A DNA stretch of 64,000 nucleotides from Pyrocephalus nanus. Taxonomy: Eukaryota > Chordata > Aves > Passeriformes > Tyrannidae. The position numbers were made by a program, and so were the translations under genes. The stretch covers positions 5,916,001 through 5,980,000 of the forward strand of contig CM076275.1 in assembly GCA_038380795.1 (NCBI GenBank). The letters run 5' to 3'. Below, in pieces: positions 28,725 through 44,935 of the stretch. The notes beneath the pieces are model-generated. The model had not been told where the DNA came from. It worked only from the letters and a program-made list of their open reading frames with translations, and made no database searches. Each line of letters begins with the position of its first letter. The stretch's first letter is position 1.

Positions 28725-31700
28725 CTGGTGACTTTTCTAGTCAAAAAATGCCTAGCTTCAGCTTCCTCAGCCAGATTTATGCTTCTGTTTGTTAGACAAA
28801 ATATTCCATTACTGATGTTTTGGTCCTTGTAAACTGTGATCAGGTCATCCCTTAATCATATCTTTGATTGAAGCCCTGGCATCTGCCATTGCACAGCACG
28901 TTTCCCAAACCTTTAAATCAGCCTGTGTGCTGAAAGCTCTCTAATGCACAAACATCCACCTAGGGCATCCCTCCCTCTGCCTGGACTGAGCCTTCCAACA
29001 AGATGTGCATGATCCTTTATATCCAAAATGTGCCGTGGCAGTAAGATTGGGCAGTTGCAAATAACACCACAGTGAAAACCTGTAGAGCTGTACCAAATAA
29101 AATTTGCTGTTTATCTCCAGCCCCTTGTCCTTGAAGTCTCAATTCTCACCTGGCTTGGTTTGCTTTGTATCCATAGACAGGACAAAACACTCCCATCAAA
29201 CTCAGAATTGGGAAGCTGCCTGATAGTGCCCCTTTCTCCTGTCTTTCTTTTCCCCTTTTTTCCACTTACTCCTAAATTACAGTGAGGACTCACATGTTTT
29301 GCTGCCACAATGAGATTTGACACATTAATAACTCTGCAGAGGAGAAGGCCTCTCCCGCTGGAAGGCAGACTGGAATGAGACTGGAGCAGATGGGCTCTTT
29401 TTTGACATACCCTCCTTTTTAATACAAAGTGATGGGAGTGAGGAATGATGCTTCACTGCAGAAGTCAAGCTTGAAGATAATTTGGTATATTAGGGATGCT
29501 CTGTCTGGAAACACTCAATTTCTTGCTCCCTGCAGAAAGTCACTGGTGTACTTTAGAATGACGGGAGCCACTTTGTATTCACTCAGGTGATTTACAGCCA
29601 TTCAGAAGCAAAAATTTTGCTCTGAAAAGTTTCTTATAATCATAAAGTCTGCTAGGAGGAAGTAGTCTGGCATTGCAAGCCATGCATGGATAACATCTAA
29701 ACAGAGCTGGGCTAGTTTCCCAATGCTGCCACAGGTTTCTGTGGCACCCACCCAAGCTCAGGATGAATTGCTTAAATGCTTTTGGCTTGAAAGGGAATAT
29801 TTCAGTGTGCAACCTATTACAGAAAAGAAAAAATATACTCTAGGCTCCTCATCCCAGACAGAAAGGGACTTAAAAACCCTGATACTCCTTCCTGGAATGA
29901 GAGGACTATTTTAGGTTCAGCCAACAAGCTTTTCCAGACAATTAAAGAGAAAGGGGCATTTTCCCTCTCCTCTTTCAGAGCTGAGCCTAACTGGTCTTGG
30001 GAGCAGATCTGGAGGGCTCAGAAGACGCAGAGGGAGGAGACAAAAACAACAGTGTTTCTCAGGAATGTGACAGTCTTCAAGGAGACTCCCTAATGTCCTT
30101 TCTCCCAGGAAAAGATGAGACTTGAAGCACAGGCACAGAGATTTTAGGCTGTGCTGTGGGGTGGTTTATGAGCCGCTGAGCTGGAGCTTCCCTGGAGCTC
30201 AGCCCTTGCTGCCACAACTTCAAAGGCAGGATTCTACTGCAGGAGGCACCTGCAGGGAAAGTGCCAGCAATTAATATGAGCTTGGTGAAATACAAAGAGA
30301 ATCTAAAGGTGTGGGGCAGCAGCTGGCTGCCTGTCAGTGCCCGGGTATGGAGGTGAGGCTGCAGCATTCCCAGGGGCTGGGATGATGTTCCAGAAGGAGC
30401 AGTGCTGCCCAGTGTCATCAGTGTGTGGAGAGGAAGCAGAGCTTTAGAATGGCGAGGCAGTGAAGTACGAGGGTGAAAGGAGAGATGCAGAGAAGTAAAT
30501 GATGCTGGCAGATTTGAGGAGGGTCAGACAAGAAGGGAGGAGGCTTTCCCTGCACTGGCAGCTGCCTGCACTGCCCACTCGATGTCCTGGCTCCTCATAG
30601 GGTCCAGGGTATAAATAAGGAGCTGGCTCATTTCTGGAGGGACTTTCTTTTCAAAGCAGATCCTTCGTGGACCACTTAATCAAGATGGATTCATAAGGCC
30701 TGTTTCAAGTCATCAGTCTTCCTGAATTATGCATTTCCTTTGATGACTGAGCCCACAAGCAGTGGAGAGGAATATGAATGTGTGACTTGCTGACACCTCT
30801 CCCAGCAACCAAGGCAGTGAACAGGACAGTAAAACAACCTTTGGCTGAAAACAGCTTTCAGTTTAAGAACAGCATAAAGAACAGATGCATCAAGGAAAGC
30901 ACAATGAGAAAAAAATCCCTTTCTAGGACTGGCTTCTATTTGAAGCCACAAAGGTCTGTAATAGCTGCCCATATTATTTCCTAGCAGCAGGACTTCTGCA
31001 CGTAATCGCCCTGTGAGGTTCATTAATGCAGAGAGGAGCCCATGGTATGGGCTAAAGAGCAAGTTTCCTCCTTTGAACCGAGCCTGGCTGTTGCTGGAAC
31101 AGTGTGTTGCAGATGCTGTGAGTCAGAGCAGGCATGGAGGAGGGAGCCACCTCAGCCCATCAGCTCGACGGGGACAGATTTTTGTGGTTTACTGTCAGCC
31201 TGCTAATTTGATGGCATTTGGAGAAAGCCAGGCATTTTCCAGGCATATGCAAGGCAGGAAGCCGTGTTCTCTGGTTTGCTGGGGTGATTTTGTGAAGTCA
31301 TTTTAAGTCAAAGGGACAGCTAATCCTGCCGTACGGCAGGGGATGGGCTGGCTGATGCGGTGTCCCTTCCAGCCTGGTTGTGAGGATTCCCAGGGATAAC
31401 TGTGCCTGCAGAAGTGTTGTTTCCTCCTGTGTACCTACATCTCTGGGGCCCTGGGGAGCTCTGTGTTGCCTCTGGGTCCTGCCTTTCCAGGGGGACTGGA
31501 GTGTGAGTTCCCATATTCCTCCTCATCCTCCCTGCGGGACCGGCAGTACCCTATAGGGAGGTGAAGGGTGAAACCCACATATTCAGCAGATACATCCTAA
31601 ATACTTCTGGTGTAAAGAGCTTGAAAAGAGTCATTCCAGAGGCTCAGCTCATTTCCCTGAACAGCTCACTGTGCTCCAGACATAGCTTTTTCCAGTATTC

Positions 31701-34359
31701 ACTGGCAAATTTTTGAAATGGTTTCAAAATCATTTGATCACTCCGTGGGACCACATGGAGTGCATCGATCCAGCTCTGTTCACTTTTTGCTGCACTTGGG
31801 TGGATGACAGAGGGAAGCATTTCTGGGCTGTTTCTTTCCCAGACTGGTTGATACTTAACATATTAATCCAAAAGCACAGCTGTTGCCCCTTAGTCGTGGG
31901 TTGCAGTCTTTCCTTAGACAATTTTTTAAGAATTTATTTTCTGTTTCCCAAATATGTTCAATTGAAAACTAAACAAAAGATCCCTTCTTCTTTTTCTTTT
32001 TTTTTTTGCAATCTGTGACTATAGTTAGTACAAGGTGACAGATGATTGATGACTTTTTTACTTGCAAATATTGTAATTCTCCTGTTCTCCTGTTTCCTAC
32101 AAGCAGACTGATTTTCCAAAAAGACAGATAAGCATATTGAATTCCTGCTGCTACTTTGTCAATAGAAGCATTTTCCAAAACCAGTCTGCATAACACTTGA
32201 TATTTTTTTGTTTATGTGTTTGCTGGCAAGAATTCACCTCCTCTGGGAGTTATTTTCTAAAATACTTGACCCCTGGATTTCCCCGTTCATTGACTCTCAT
32301 GTTCCCCAGACCTGCTCTGAGCAGATTTCAGTGGTGCAATTCCTTTGTAATTAGGACCATTCCTATAATGTCCTTGTACTGGGGCATGTGGAGGAGGGAT
32401 AACAGGTGAAAACAATTATTTCAGAGGTTGATAACAGCCAAAATGCAAAGATGTCTTCAAGGTTAATGATGTCCTCTATGGTCCTAACTGCCTTAAATGA
32501 CTGGAAAAATCTTTGGAGGTCTCCACACTTTTTAAAGAACCTGAATTGTGCCAAAAAGAAGTGGGGGAAATAGTAGAATCTTCAGGAAGAAATAATTCCT
32601 TTCATCTATTCAGATTATTTTGAAATTTTATGCAAGATGAATCCTAGTGAATATTGTTGAATATTTGCTTCAGTTTTAGAATGGTTTTGTTTGGGGGACA
32701 ACAGTAAAATATAGCAGTTTCAACCACTGCTGTCTCATCACTGATGTCATAGCCTTTTTTTGACTTTTTCTACTTAAATCTACATGCTGAGGGGGCTTAA
32801 TACACCAGCCTTCTTACTCATACTCTGTCGTGAACTCGGACTTTTCTTCATGACTTTGTAGGTCTTCCAAGGAGGAGCTGGTGGCACAAACTTCAAGTTG
32901 CTCTGTGGTAGTTTCTTTTGACAGATCCTTTCCCCCTGAGTATCTCCCACGAGCAAAATGTCAGCGTAATTTGGTCCTAGCCATGAATAACCAGTTGGCA
33001 ACCTGTGAGGTCCCTCTTACTGAACCTTAGAGCTCTGCATGCCAAAAACCACTTGGCCTGAAATGCATTAAGATGTCAGGGACGATTATCCTCCTGCATT
33101 TCCTATTCATTAATCACAGCTCTGGCTTTCTTAAACCCCTACGCTTAGCAATTACAAACAGGATTGATGTGGGTTTTACCAGCGTTCTGAGGAATACGTA
33201 CACATAATGTGTTTTTATTTTTTTTTTTTACCTGAATCACTGCACTTTGAAGCAAAACAAGTCGTCTGTTTAGAGCATCTATACACCAGTATCTAATCCT
33301 CAGCTTTGTAAGTGGATGCCAAATTGCCTACAGAAAGCTGAAAGAAAAAAGTATGAAAGTCTTTAAAGATGTTTTTGAGTTACTTATGACTCCCTCGGTC
33401 TGACACTCATGTGAGAGGGCAATTTAGACTTTTCCTTGCAAGGTCTGTTTCAAAAGCAGGTTTCCATGTAATGACTTGATCCTGGCTTTGGAAGTTAATA
33501 AGCTCCTTAGCTCCCTCTACCCATGAACAGAGGTTCCATTTTGGGAACCTGACTGGTGTTTCCTGGAAATGATGTGACTTGGCTTTTTTAACTCACATCG
33601 TAGTTATAAGTCTGAGAACAAGCAAGGGGGAGAAACCCACTGGTAGGCTGAGAAGGAGCCTGAGAACACACACCATCAGGGCAGGGGGAAAGCTCTTCCG
33701 CTGCTCACGTGATTGCATTGTGACACTCCTCCCACTCATTTTCCCTTGTGCATTAAGGTTACTGATGGTACCAGTGCCAATAATTGTCTACATCTCTTGT
33801 GTTTGTACCCCAAAAGAAAAGGCACCAGATCTCAGCCTGGCCTGTGTCCCACACAGCAGCCCGAGCAGGAAGGCAGAGCCTCTGCTCAAGCACCCGCTCT
33901 GTGCGAGGGGGCACAGCAAACAGTTCTGCACAGCAGCAGTGCTGCAGGGGTGGGATCAAAGCTGGGACACCAAGAAATGACCTCTTCTTCATATTGCAGA
34001 GTGTCTCTAATTATTTTTTCACCTCTGACTCAAGAGGAGTGACTAACTCTGCAGTGCCACCCTGATCAATACACACGTGTATTTGAGCAAGTGTGTTCAT
34101 CACATGCACTGAGAAGTAGAGGAGAACAATAAATAAATGAAAAAAAAATTATTTTGTTAGTGATCTGAAGTCTAAAAAAAGTACCTTTTTTTTTTTTGCT
34201 CCCAAATTAGCAAATTCTATAAACTGGCTTTTCTAGTAGTCAGACTCCTTTAACAAGCTGTGACTTCCTGATCTGCTGAAAGTTCATTGTTCAGGCTTGG
34301 TTTTTCCCTGTAAACTATGATTTGAAAAGAAGTAAAGTATCCAGTGGTGACTGAGTGCG

Positions 34360-34421
34360 TAAAAGTTAGGGCTGGGTGAAGAATTCTGTCTAAAAGTTAG
34401 AGCTGAGTGAAAAATTCTTTT
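34360..34421. repeat. 31-bp tandem duplication upstream of exon 6
   Basis: Two adjacent 31-bp copies begin TAAAAGTTAGGGCTGGGTGA and TAAAAGTTAGAGCTGAGTGA, each followed by an AATTCT core. They sit about 190 bp before the exon 6 acceptor, upstream of a T-rich run (34436-34450). Confidence 0.85.
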
Positions 34422-34613
34422 TAATTTACTTAATAATTTTTTTTTTTTTCATTTCATCAGGGAAGTGGTGCCTCTCTTGAGTTGGATGTTACCTCACAGA
34501 GGGAAGAGGTTTTTCCTATGCTGTCTGCCACATTCATAGATGGGCAAAATTTGTCTTATCCACCCAGAGATGTGTTCCTCTGATGAGCTTCTCCTGTTTC
34601 TCTCCTGTATTAG

Positions 34614-34775
34614 GGATTCATGGATATTGACCTGACCAAATTCAGGGAGAGTGGAGCCAATGTAACTGGCTTCCAGTTGGTGAATTACACAGATACTGTT
34701 CCTGCCAGGATCATGCAACAGTGGAGGAATAATGATGCCAGAGAGCATCCACGTGTGGACTGGAAGAGGCCAAAG
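34614..34775 (+). CDS. GRIA1: GRIA1 exon 6: GluA1 amino-terminal domain
   Basis: This 162-nt phase-0 exon encodes 54 residues, about 234-287. It starts [20 protein letters not shown], continues [17 protein letters not shown] and ends RVDWKRPK. Two N-glycosylation sequons are present, N249-V-T and N257-Y-T, at the expected positions. The exon must end after CCAAAG, because the next exon starts with the conserved YTSALTYDG in frame. The following bases are GCAAGT, so this intron uses a GC donor rather than GT. Length equals the family norm. Confidence 0.97.
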
Positions 34776-36103
<1,328 letters not shown>

Positions 36104-36648
36104 TAGAGCCAGGTCTCCTAAAAACCTCGGGGGCGCACCCAGCAAACTGCTTTTCTTGGTAGCATCGGATGTGTCCTTGCCTGCTTTAACTTTTGCTGAT
36201 GTTCTGGGATGGGAAAGCCAAAATATTATTCCATAAAATCAAGGATCCCAATTTTTATTTTCCCCTCCCTCCGATGCAGACCTGCTCAGACCATGCTTTT
36301 TGCAGATTCTTTAACTCTCCATGAACTCGGCTTCAGTTCCAGGCTGCTAATGAATGCATGTGAATTTTGCCTTATGTGTTGGCTGTCATCAAAATGTTCT
36401 CAAAGTGCAGATTATAGCTTGTTTCATACTGTGAGGATCCATAAAAGTCTTAGTAACAGCCACTTAGGTAGTTTATTCCTCAAATTTGATAATCTTGTTT
36501 TTTTCATGCTGCATAAAAATTCAGATTTTTGAAAAAACAAAAATATGAAGTGAAACAGCAATAGAGAAAAAATACTCTACGCAGGTAGAATATTTTAAAA
36601 TTTCATTAAATTTCAAGGCTGACATTAATTTCTAGCATTTTTTCTTTT

Positions 36649-36650
<2 letters not shown>

Positions 36651-36680
<30 letters not shown>
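36651..36680. repeat. Poly-T tract, 30 nt
   Basis: An unbroken run of 30 T, preceded by T-rich sequence interrupted by single C bases. Confidence 0.95.
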
Positions 36681-36681
<1 letters not shown>

Positions 36682-36929
36682 ACAGAAATAGATGGTTTCC
36701 TTGAAAATCGTGCTAGTTCTGTGTTATCCAAATGTATCTTGTCCCATCTTCTTTCCTTAACTGGGAAGAAGGCAAGAAGGACAACATTAATTTGGATTAT
36801 TTGTATCATATGTAAAGTTCCCCATGTATTTTGTTTTGATTTGGGCTTTGGTTACTGGTAAATAACAATTCCTCCAAAGCCAAATCTTGCATCTGATTTG
36901 ATTTTATTGCTTGGATTCAATTTGTTCCC

Positions 36930-37070
36930 AAGCCTGTCACTGACTTTCTGTATGACCTTGGGCAAATCACTGTCATAGCTTCTCCAAGCCCTTATAATAA
37001 AATCAGCCTCCCTGATGCATTAGGGAGATCGGTTACCTAATAAACATGAAATACTTGGAAGTCTTCTGAT
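36930..37070 (+). mobile_element. Ancient MIR-like SINE relic
   Basis: The core TATGACCTTGGGCAAATCAC matches the hallmark of MIR/CORE SINEs (GTGTGACCTTGGGCAAGTCAC). It is followed by a diverged pyrimidine-rich segment (CTTCTCCAAGCCC), and a plausible 3' tail reads AAATACTTGGAAGTCTTCTG. The copy is heavily diverged, as expected for an element inherited from early amniotes. Confidence 0.5.
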
Positions 37071-37668
37071 GAGCAATAGCTTCTCAAGCATTTTCCTTTA
37101 TTGAATTTATGAGAATAAGATATCAAAATTAGACAGCCAGAAAATACAATTTTGTGTGTGTGTTGGATAATCTCCTCTGAAGTTTCCTCGTCTCTTCATT
37201 AAAACAAATTCAAAAGTATTAACTTTTCAACTGTTGTGACTTTAGGCAAAGAACATGAAGTCGTTTGCAAAAGTTGCCTCTGTTGAAAAGTCATAGTTTT
37301 AAAAAGGCTTGACCAGTTCACTTGTGATGGTCAAAATAAAAGGCTCTGAAAGAGGCAGGGAAAGAAGCCTCTCAACAAAATTGTAACTATGAATTTAATA
37401 ATCATGCAGCATTTAGTAACGTAGCAGGAAAGAGGCAGATGGAAATAGAAGAACTTGAAATTGAAGGTTTGAGTTATCCTTTCTGTAAAGACTCACAAAC
37501 AGGGCAATTTTTACAGCTGTTCACAGTGGGCTTTCTCTTCACCTCCCATTTGCTAATGCCTAAAATTTTCGGAGCTATTTAAATGCAAAAGGTTTTTCTA
37601 CTTACTTCTGTTCAAATGTCTGGATAAGCTCTCAGATTGCCTTATTTCTGTTTAGTACAGGAAGGAGC

Positions 37669-37990
37669 CACAGAATCATAAAAAACATTTAGGTTGGAAG
37701 ATCTAAGATCATCGAGCCCAACCATTAGCCCAACACTGCCAAGGCCACCAGTAAACCATGTCCAGAAATGCCACATTTACACATCTTTTAAATCCCTCTG
37801 GGAATGGTGACTCTACCACTTGCTTCCCTGGGCAGCCCCTTCCTATGCTTGACAATGTTTTTTGTGAAGAATTTTTTCCTAATATCTAATCTAAACCTCC
37901 CCTGACAAAACCTGAGGCCATTTCCTCTTGTCCTGTTGTGTTACCTGGGAGAATAGACTGACCCCCACCTCACTATAACCTCATGACGAG
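37669..37990 (-). mobile_element. CR1 LINE, 5'-truncated, minus strand
   Basis: The left end, CACAGAATCATAAAAAACAT followed by TTAGGTTGGAAG, is the reverse complement of the CR1 3' terminus. Further right come ATCATCGAGCCCAACC, GGGCAGCCCCTTCC, ATATCTAATCTAAACCTCCC and CTTGTCCTGTTGTGTTACCTG, all characteristic of avian CR1 in this orientation. The copy is about 320 bp, typical of the short 5'-truncated CR1 insertions that make up most bird repeats. The right limit is approximate. Confidence 0.93.
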
Positions 37991-38969
37991 GACTCATGGG
38001 TGGCAGGAACAAAAATAAAAAGAGGTATGAAGCACTCTTCATTTTTTAAAAAGAAGAAATCTAGCCTATTTCAGCACAATGTGCGTTGTTAATAATTATT
38101 TGGGGTTTTTATCCCTAGGAAAGTTCTCACAAAATATTGCCTAAAAGCAATACACTGAGGTTTTGGTTGTACTTTGAAAAGGTCATGATCATTTTTAACG
38201 AATTCTTTTTAAAATATTATTTAGTTATCAGACCTAATAAGCAGATAGACAGTCCCTAACTCCTGACTTACCCTGTACAACATCCTGCTGCTCTAGATTT
38301 CCCAGCAAAGAGCTCAGGCCCATCCATGTCTTATACACAAATGTGCTTAAATGCTCCGTGTCTCTGGTTGACTTTACTGGTGCTTAGCACTGTTGAAATC
38401 CACCCTCCCTGTATTTTGCACTGCATTTTTGCATTTTGCATTTACCATCAGACGATGGGAAGCCATGGAAAAGTTGTGCTGCATCCTTGCAGCATGGATG
38501 GCAGGGATCCCTTTTGCCGTTTCAGTGCCACATGGAGATCACAGGATTAAGATTTCATTCATTCAGATAGAAGAAATTGATGCTGTACAGCTGCCTTTTA
38601 GTGCATATAAAGCTACAAAACGAGAGCAACTGTGACCTGAGCTTCAGAAGGGGTCAGAACTTGAAAAGAAAACCAAAGGAGACGTGGAAAAAAAGCAGGC
38701 TTGGGAGTGCTTAAGACAATGGTGCTTTTCCAGTGCATCTATTTTTTAATGGGCATGTTGTGTCTTGTGAGAAGGGAAAAGCATGTTTCTCCAAATGTCA
38801 CCAGGAATACCTCTTGACATGAAAGAGCTTCAGAAAATACTGGCAGATGTTCCTTTTCATGGCAAACCTTTGTGATAATAGCTGGAAAACAAACACATTT
38901 TAAGCAGATTAATGACAGTGCTCCTCTGTAATGAAATACCCTCATTTCTTGACCATGGGTCTTTGTTCT

Positions 38970-39100
38970 GAGGATCTCAGAGTATTTAAAAAGACTGTTA
39001 AATACCTGTCCCCATTTTGCATGTGGGAAAACTTCAGTTGCAGGAACAACAGATTTGTCCAAAACAAGTGGAGAGGCTGAGAGCAAACCTTTAATTCCTA
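38970..39100 (-). mobile_element. Ancient MIR-like SINE relic, minus strand
   Basis: The segment CCCCATTTTGCATGTGGGAA, then AACTTCAGTTGCAGGAACAA, resembles the reverse complement of the MIR core (CCCCATTTTACAGATGAGGA and AACTGAGGCACAGAGAGGTT). It is followed by diverged counterparts of the rest of the element (TTGTCC, AAGTGGAGAGGCTGAGAGCA). Homology is judged by eye and the limits are rough. Confidence 0.5.
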
Positions 39101-39888
39101 ATTCGGTGGCATGAGCATTTCTCCATGTGGTCTCCATAGACACCCAAATCTGCACTCTTTTTCCCATGTGCCTGGTCCCCACACAATGTAGGATTCCAAT
39201 TAGGGACCCTTCCCCACGCCAGGCTGGGCATTTTTGCAACCACTCAAATGGCCACGGTGAGAGGAGAAGTTCAGGATGTGGGATGTGATGTGAGCAACAC
39301 TTCAGCTCAGTGGTGCTATCAGCAGAGATTTATGGTTCAGTGTTTCCCATGCAATTTTCATTTACAATCCTAAATTTTTGGGTTCTATTAGTCTGGTGCA
39401 GAGGTAACTAAATTTTCTTGGTAACTGATAAACTCCTCTCTATCAAAAGACAACAGCTGGGACCTGTGGCCACAGTTTCATATTTCCCTCAAATACAGTT
39501 CCCGGTTTGAACTGATAAATCCTTTACCAAAGCCTGACTACGGGTCAGATTTAGAAAATACAAAACCGCACAAAACTCAAGGAGTTCAGAACTGATTTAG
39601 CTCACTGTCACATCCCAAGAGATGATGGGCTCTCATTGGTGATTTAGCTCTCAGGCATTGCTCAGCTAAGTTTTACACCACTAAGTTTTAAGAGAAAGGG
39701 CTTTTTAAAGAAAGGGTAACTTAAGAGAATGGCTGTGCCCATGGCCAGGCATGCTGTAGAGTGAACTTTAGTGAAATCCTGGTGTCAGACAGATGTCCCA
39801 TCTCCCCTGCATGGACCTGAGAGAAATGACTGCACTCTCCTTCCTTCTAAACTTTCCCTCTTGCTGCTGTCTAATCACCACTGCATGA

Positions 39889-42166
<2,278 letters not shown>

Positions 42167-42277
42167 ATTGGTTACTGGAATGAAGATGAGAAGTTGGTTC
42201 CAACAGCTGTAGATACTCAAAGCGGCAATGAGTCCACAAGCCTCCAGAACAGGACTTACATAGTCACGACCATCCTA
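42167..42277 (+). CDS. GRIA1: GRIA1 exon 9: linker to ligand-binding domain
   Basis: This 111-nt phase-0 exon encodes 37 residues, about 379-415: [20 protein letters not shown], then [17 protein letters not shown]. It makes the linker from the amino-terminal to the ligand-binding domain and the first strand of S1. Its centre is the most divergent part of the visible protein: [12 protein letters not shown] here against DAQAGGDNSSVQ in human (from memory). The sequon N406-R-T is kept; a second sequon is N399-E-S rather than the mammalian N401-S-S. The donor is CTA|GTAAGT and the acceptor is TTGGGCAG. Confidence 0.96.
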
Positions 42278-43213
42278 GTAAGTGCTGTGACTTCTATCCC
42301 AGCTCTCCCTCTACCCCATCTCCCCGATGTGCAGGCTCTCTCCTCCCACTCGTGTGCCCTCCCTTGTACTGTATCATTTTTATAATAGCAATAACAATAA
42401 TAATAATAGCACTTACTGTTTCCTGCTGGCTCCATAAAGGTACCTGAAAATTGCTGTGGCTAATTAAATAGGCATTAAAGAGCTCTCATGCTTAAGTGTA
42501 GAAAATACAAAAGATTACAACAAGATAGTAGCGGCATCAACGTGGGTAAATTAGGAACATCATACCTGTGATTTGTATTTAGTCCACGGAATGGGGGCTG
42601 CAGTTTTCGGAAGGATAAGCTGTATTGTGCAGAGAGGCTGAGTCACTGCTTTAAAAACAAATCTCCACTATGATTGTGAAGGAATAATAGGTACCCCATA
42701 ATGTATGGTATCATGCCTTGTGTCATTGTATATTCTTACCCTGCAGAACCAAGAAATGTTACTAATTTGTTTGTCTATTGCTTATTGTGAGCCTGCAGAG
42801 ATGACACAATACCCAAACTGAGGTAAACATCTTAAGGCACTCTCCTGTCCAGCAGATTTGATTCTGGCTGTGCCCACACAGGCACACATGCCTTTAAAAA
42901 TTCACAGCTCAGGTGCACTAAATACCCTTTGCAGAACTGCACTGCAAGGTTTGTTGCCCAAATTCCTCCAACTGCTCCACTCCCCTCAGGTCCATCACTG
43001 CAGGAGCTGCACACAGATTCTGTATGACTAAACAGAATGTGCCACTTTGTATATATATCACACTGTGTGTTGACTGTGTCCTTTGGTGCAGGAACTCAAA
43101 GCTCGAGCTTTTTAGAGAGGGACCAGAAGCTGCACACTGGGCTCCAGTCAGAGCCCATGCTGTGCACCTCTAGGATATGGAGTGTGGCTCAATATTGGTC
43201 TTCTCTGTGCCAG
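42278..43213 (+). other. GRIA1: GRIA1 intron 9
   Basis: A 936-nt phase-0 GT-AG intron. It contains a short (AAT)n run near 42396-42408 and no recognisable gene. Confidence 0.95.
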
Positions 43214-43420
43214 GAAGACCCATATGTGATGCTCAAGAAGAATGCCAACCAGTTTGAAGGCAATGAGAGGTACGAAGGCTATTGTGTGGAGCTCGCTGCC
43301 GAGATTGCCAAGCATGTTGGCTACCACTACCGGCTGGAGATTGTCCGGGATGGGAAGTATGGAGCCCGGGACCCTGACACCAAAACATGGAATGGCATGG
43401 TGGGAGAACTTGTTTATGGG
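43214..43420 (+). CDS. GRIA1: GRIA1 exon 10: ligand-binding segment S1
   Basis: This 207-nt phase-0 exon encodes 69 residues, about 416-484. It reads [20 protein letters not shown], then [20 protein letters not shown], and ends [11 protein letters not shown]. This is the first lobe of the glutamate-binding clamshell. The Glu at about 416 and the Tyr at about 464 (in [10 protein letters not shown]) correspond to known agonist-pocket residues of AMPA receptors. The acceptor is TGTGCCAG and the donor is GGG|GTGAGT. Differences from human are few (for example IVSDGK to IVRDGK, and GYSYR to GYHYR, from memory). An open frame runs 5' of the acceptor but that upstream part is intron. Confidence 0.97.

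Positions 43421-44935
<1,515 letters not shown>

Larger units (their letters stand above)
23430..34613 (+). other. GRIA1: GRIA1 intron 5
   Basis: An 11184-nt phase-0 intron. It contains A-rich and T-rich runs (25022-25050, 27111-27124), a short CA run (25578-25591), a perfect cAMP-response-element octamer (28717-28724) and a 31-bp tandem duplication about 190 bp before exon 6 (34360-34421). The acceptor is CTGTATTAG. No gene was recognised; open frames are short and lack domains. Confidence 0.93.

Noticed and set aside
28820..28930. Possible CR1 or other LINE fragment in intron 5
   Set aside because: GTGATCAGGTCATCCCTTAA resembles an internal CR1 segment, but neighbouring sequence does not continue the match convincingly.
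32780..33001. Protein-like open frame on the - strand in intron 5, considered as a processed pseudogene
   Set aside because: The translation has a plausible amino-acid mix but matches no family I know, and there is no poly-A tail or flanking duplication. A translated search would settle it.
38739..39239. 166-codon open frame on the - strand in intron 7
   Set aside because: It overlaps a MIR-like relic and shows no protein family; considered chance.
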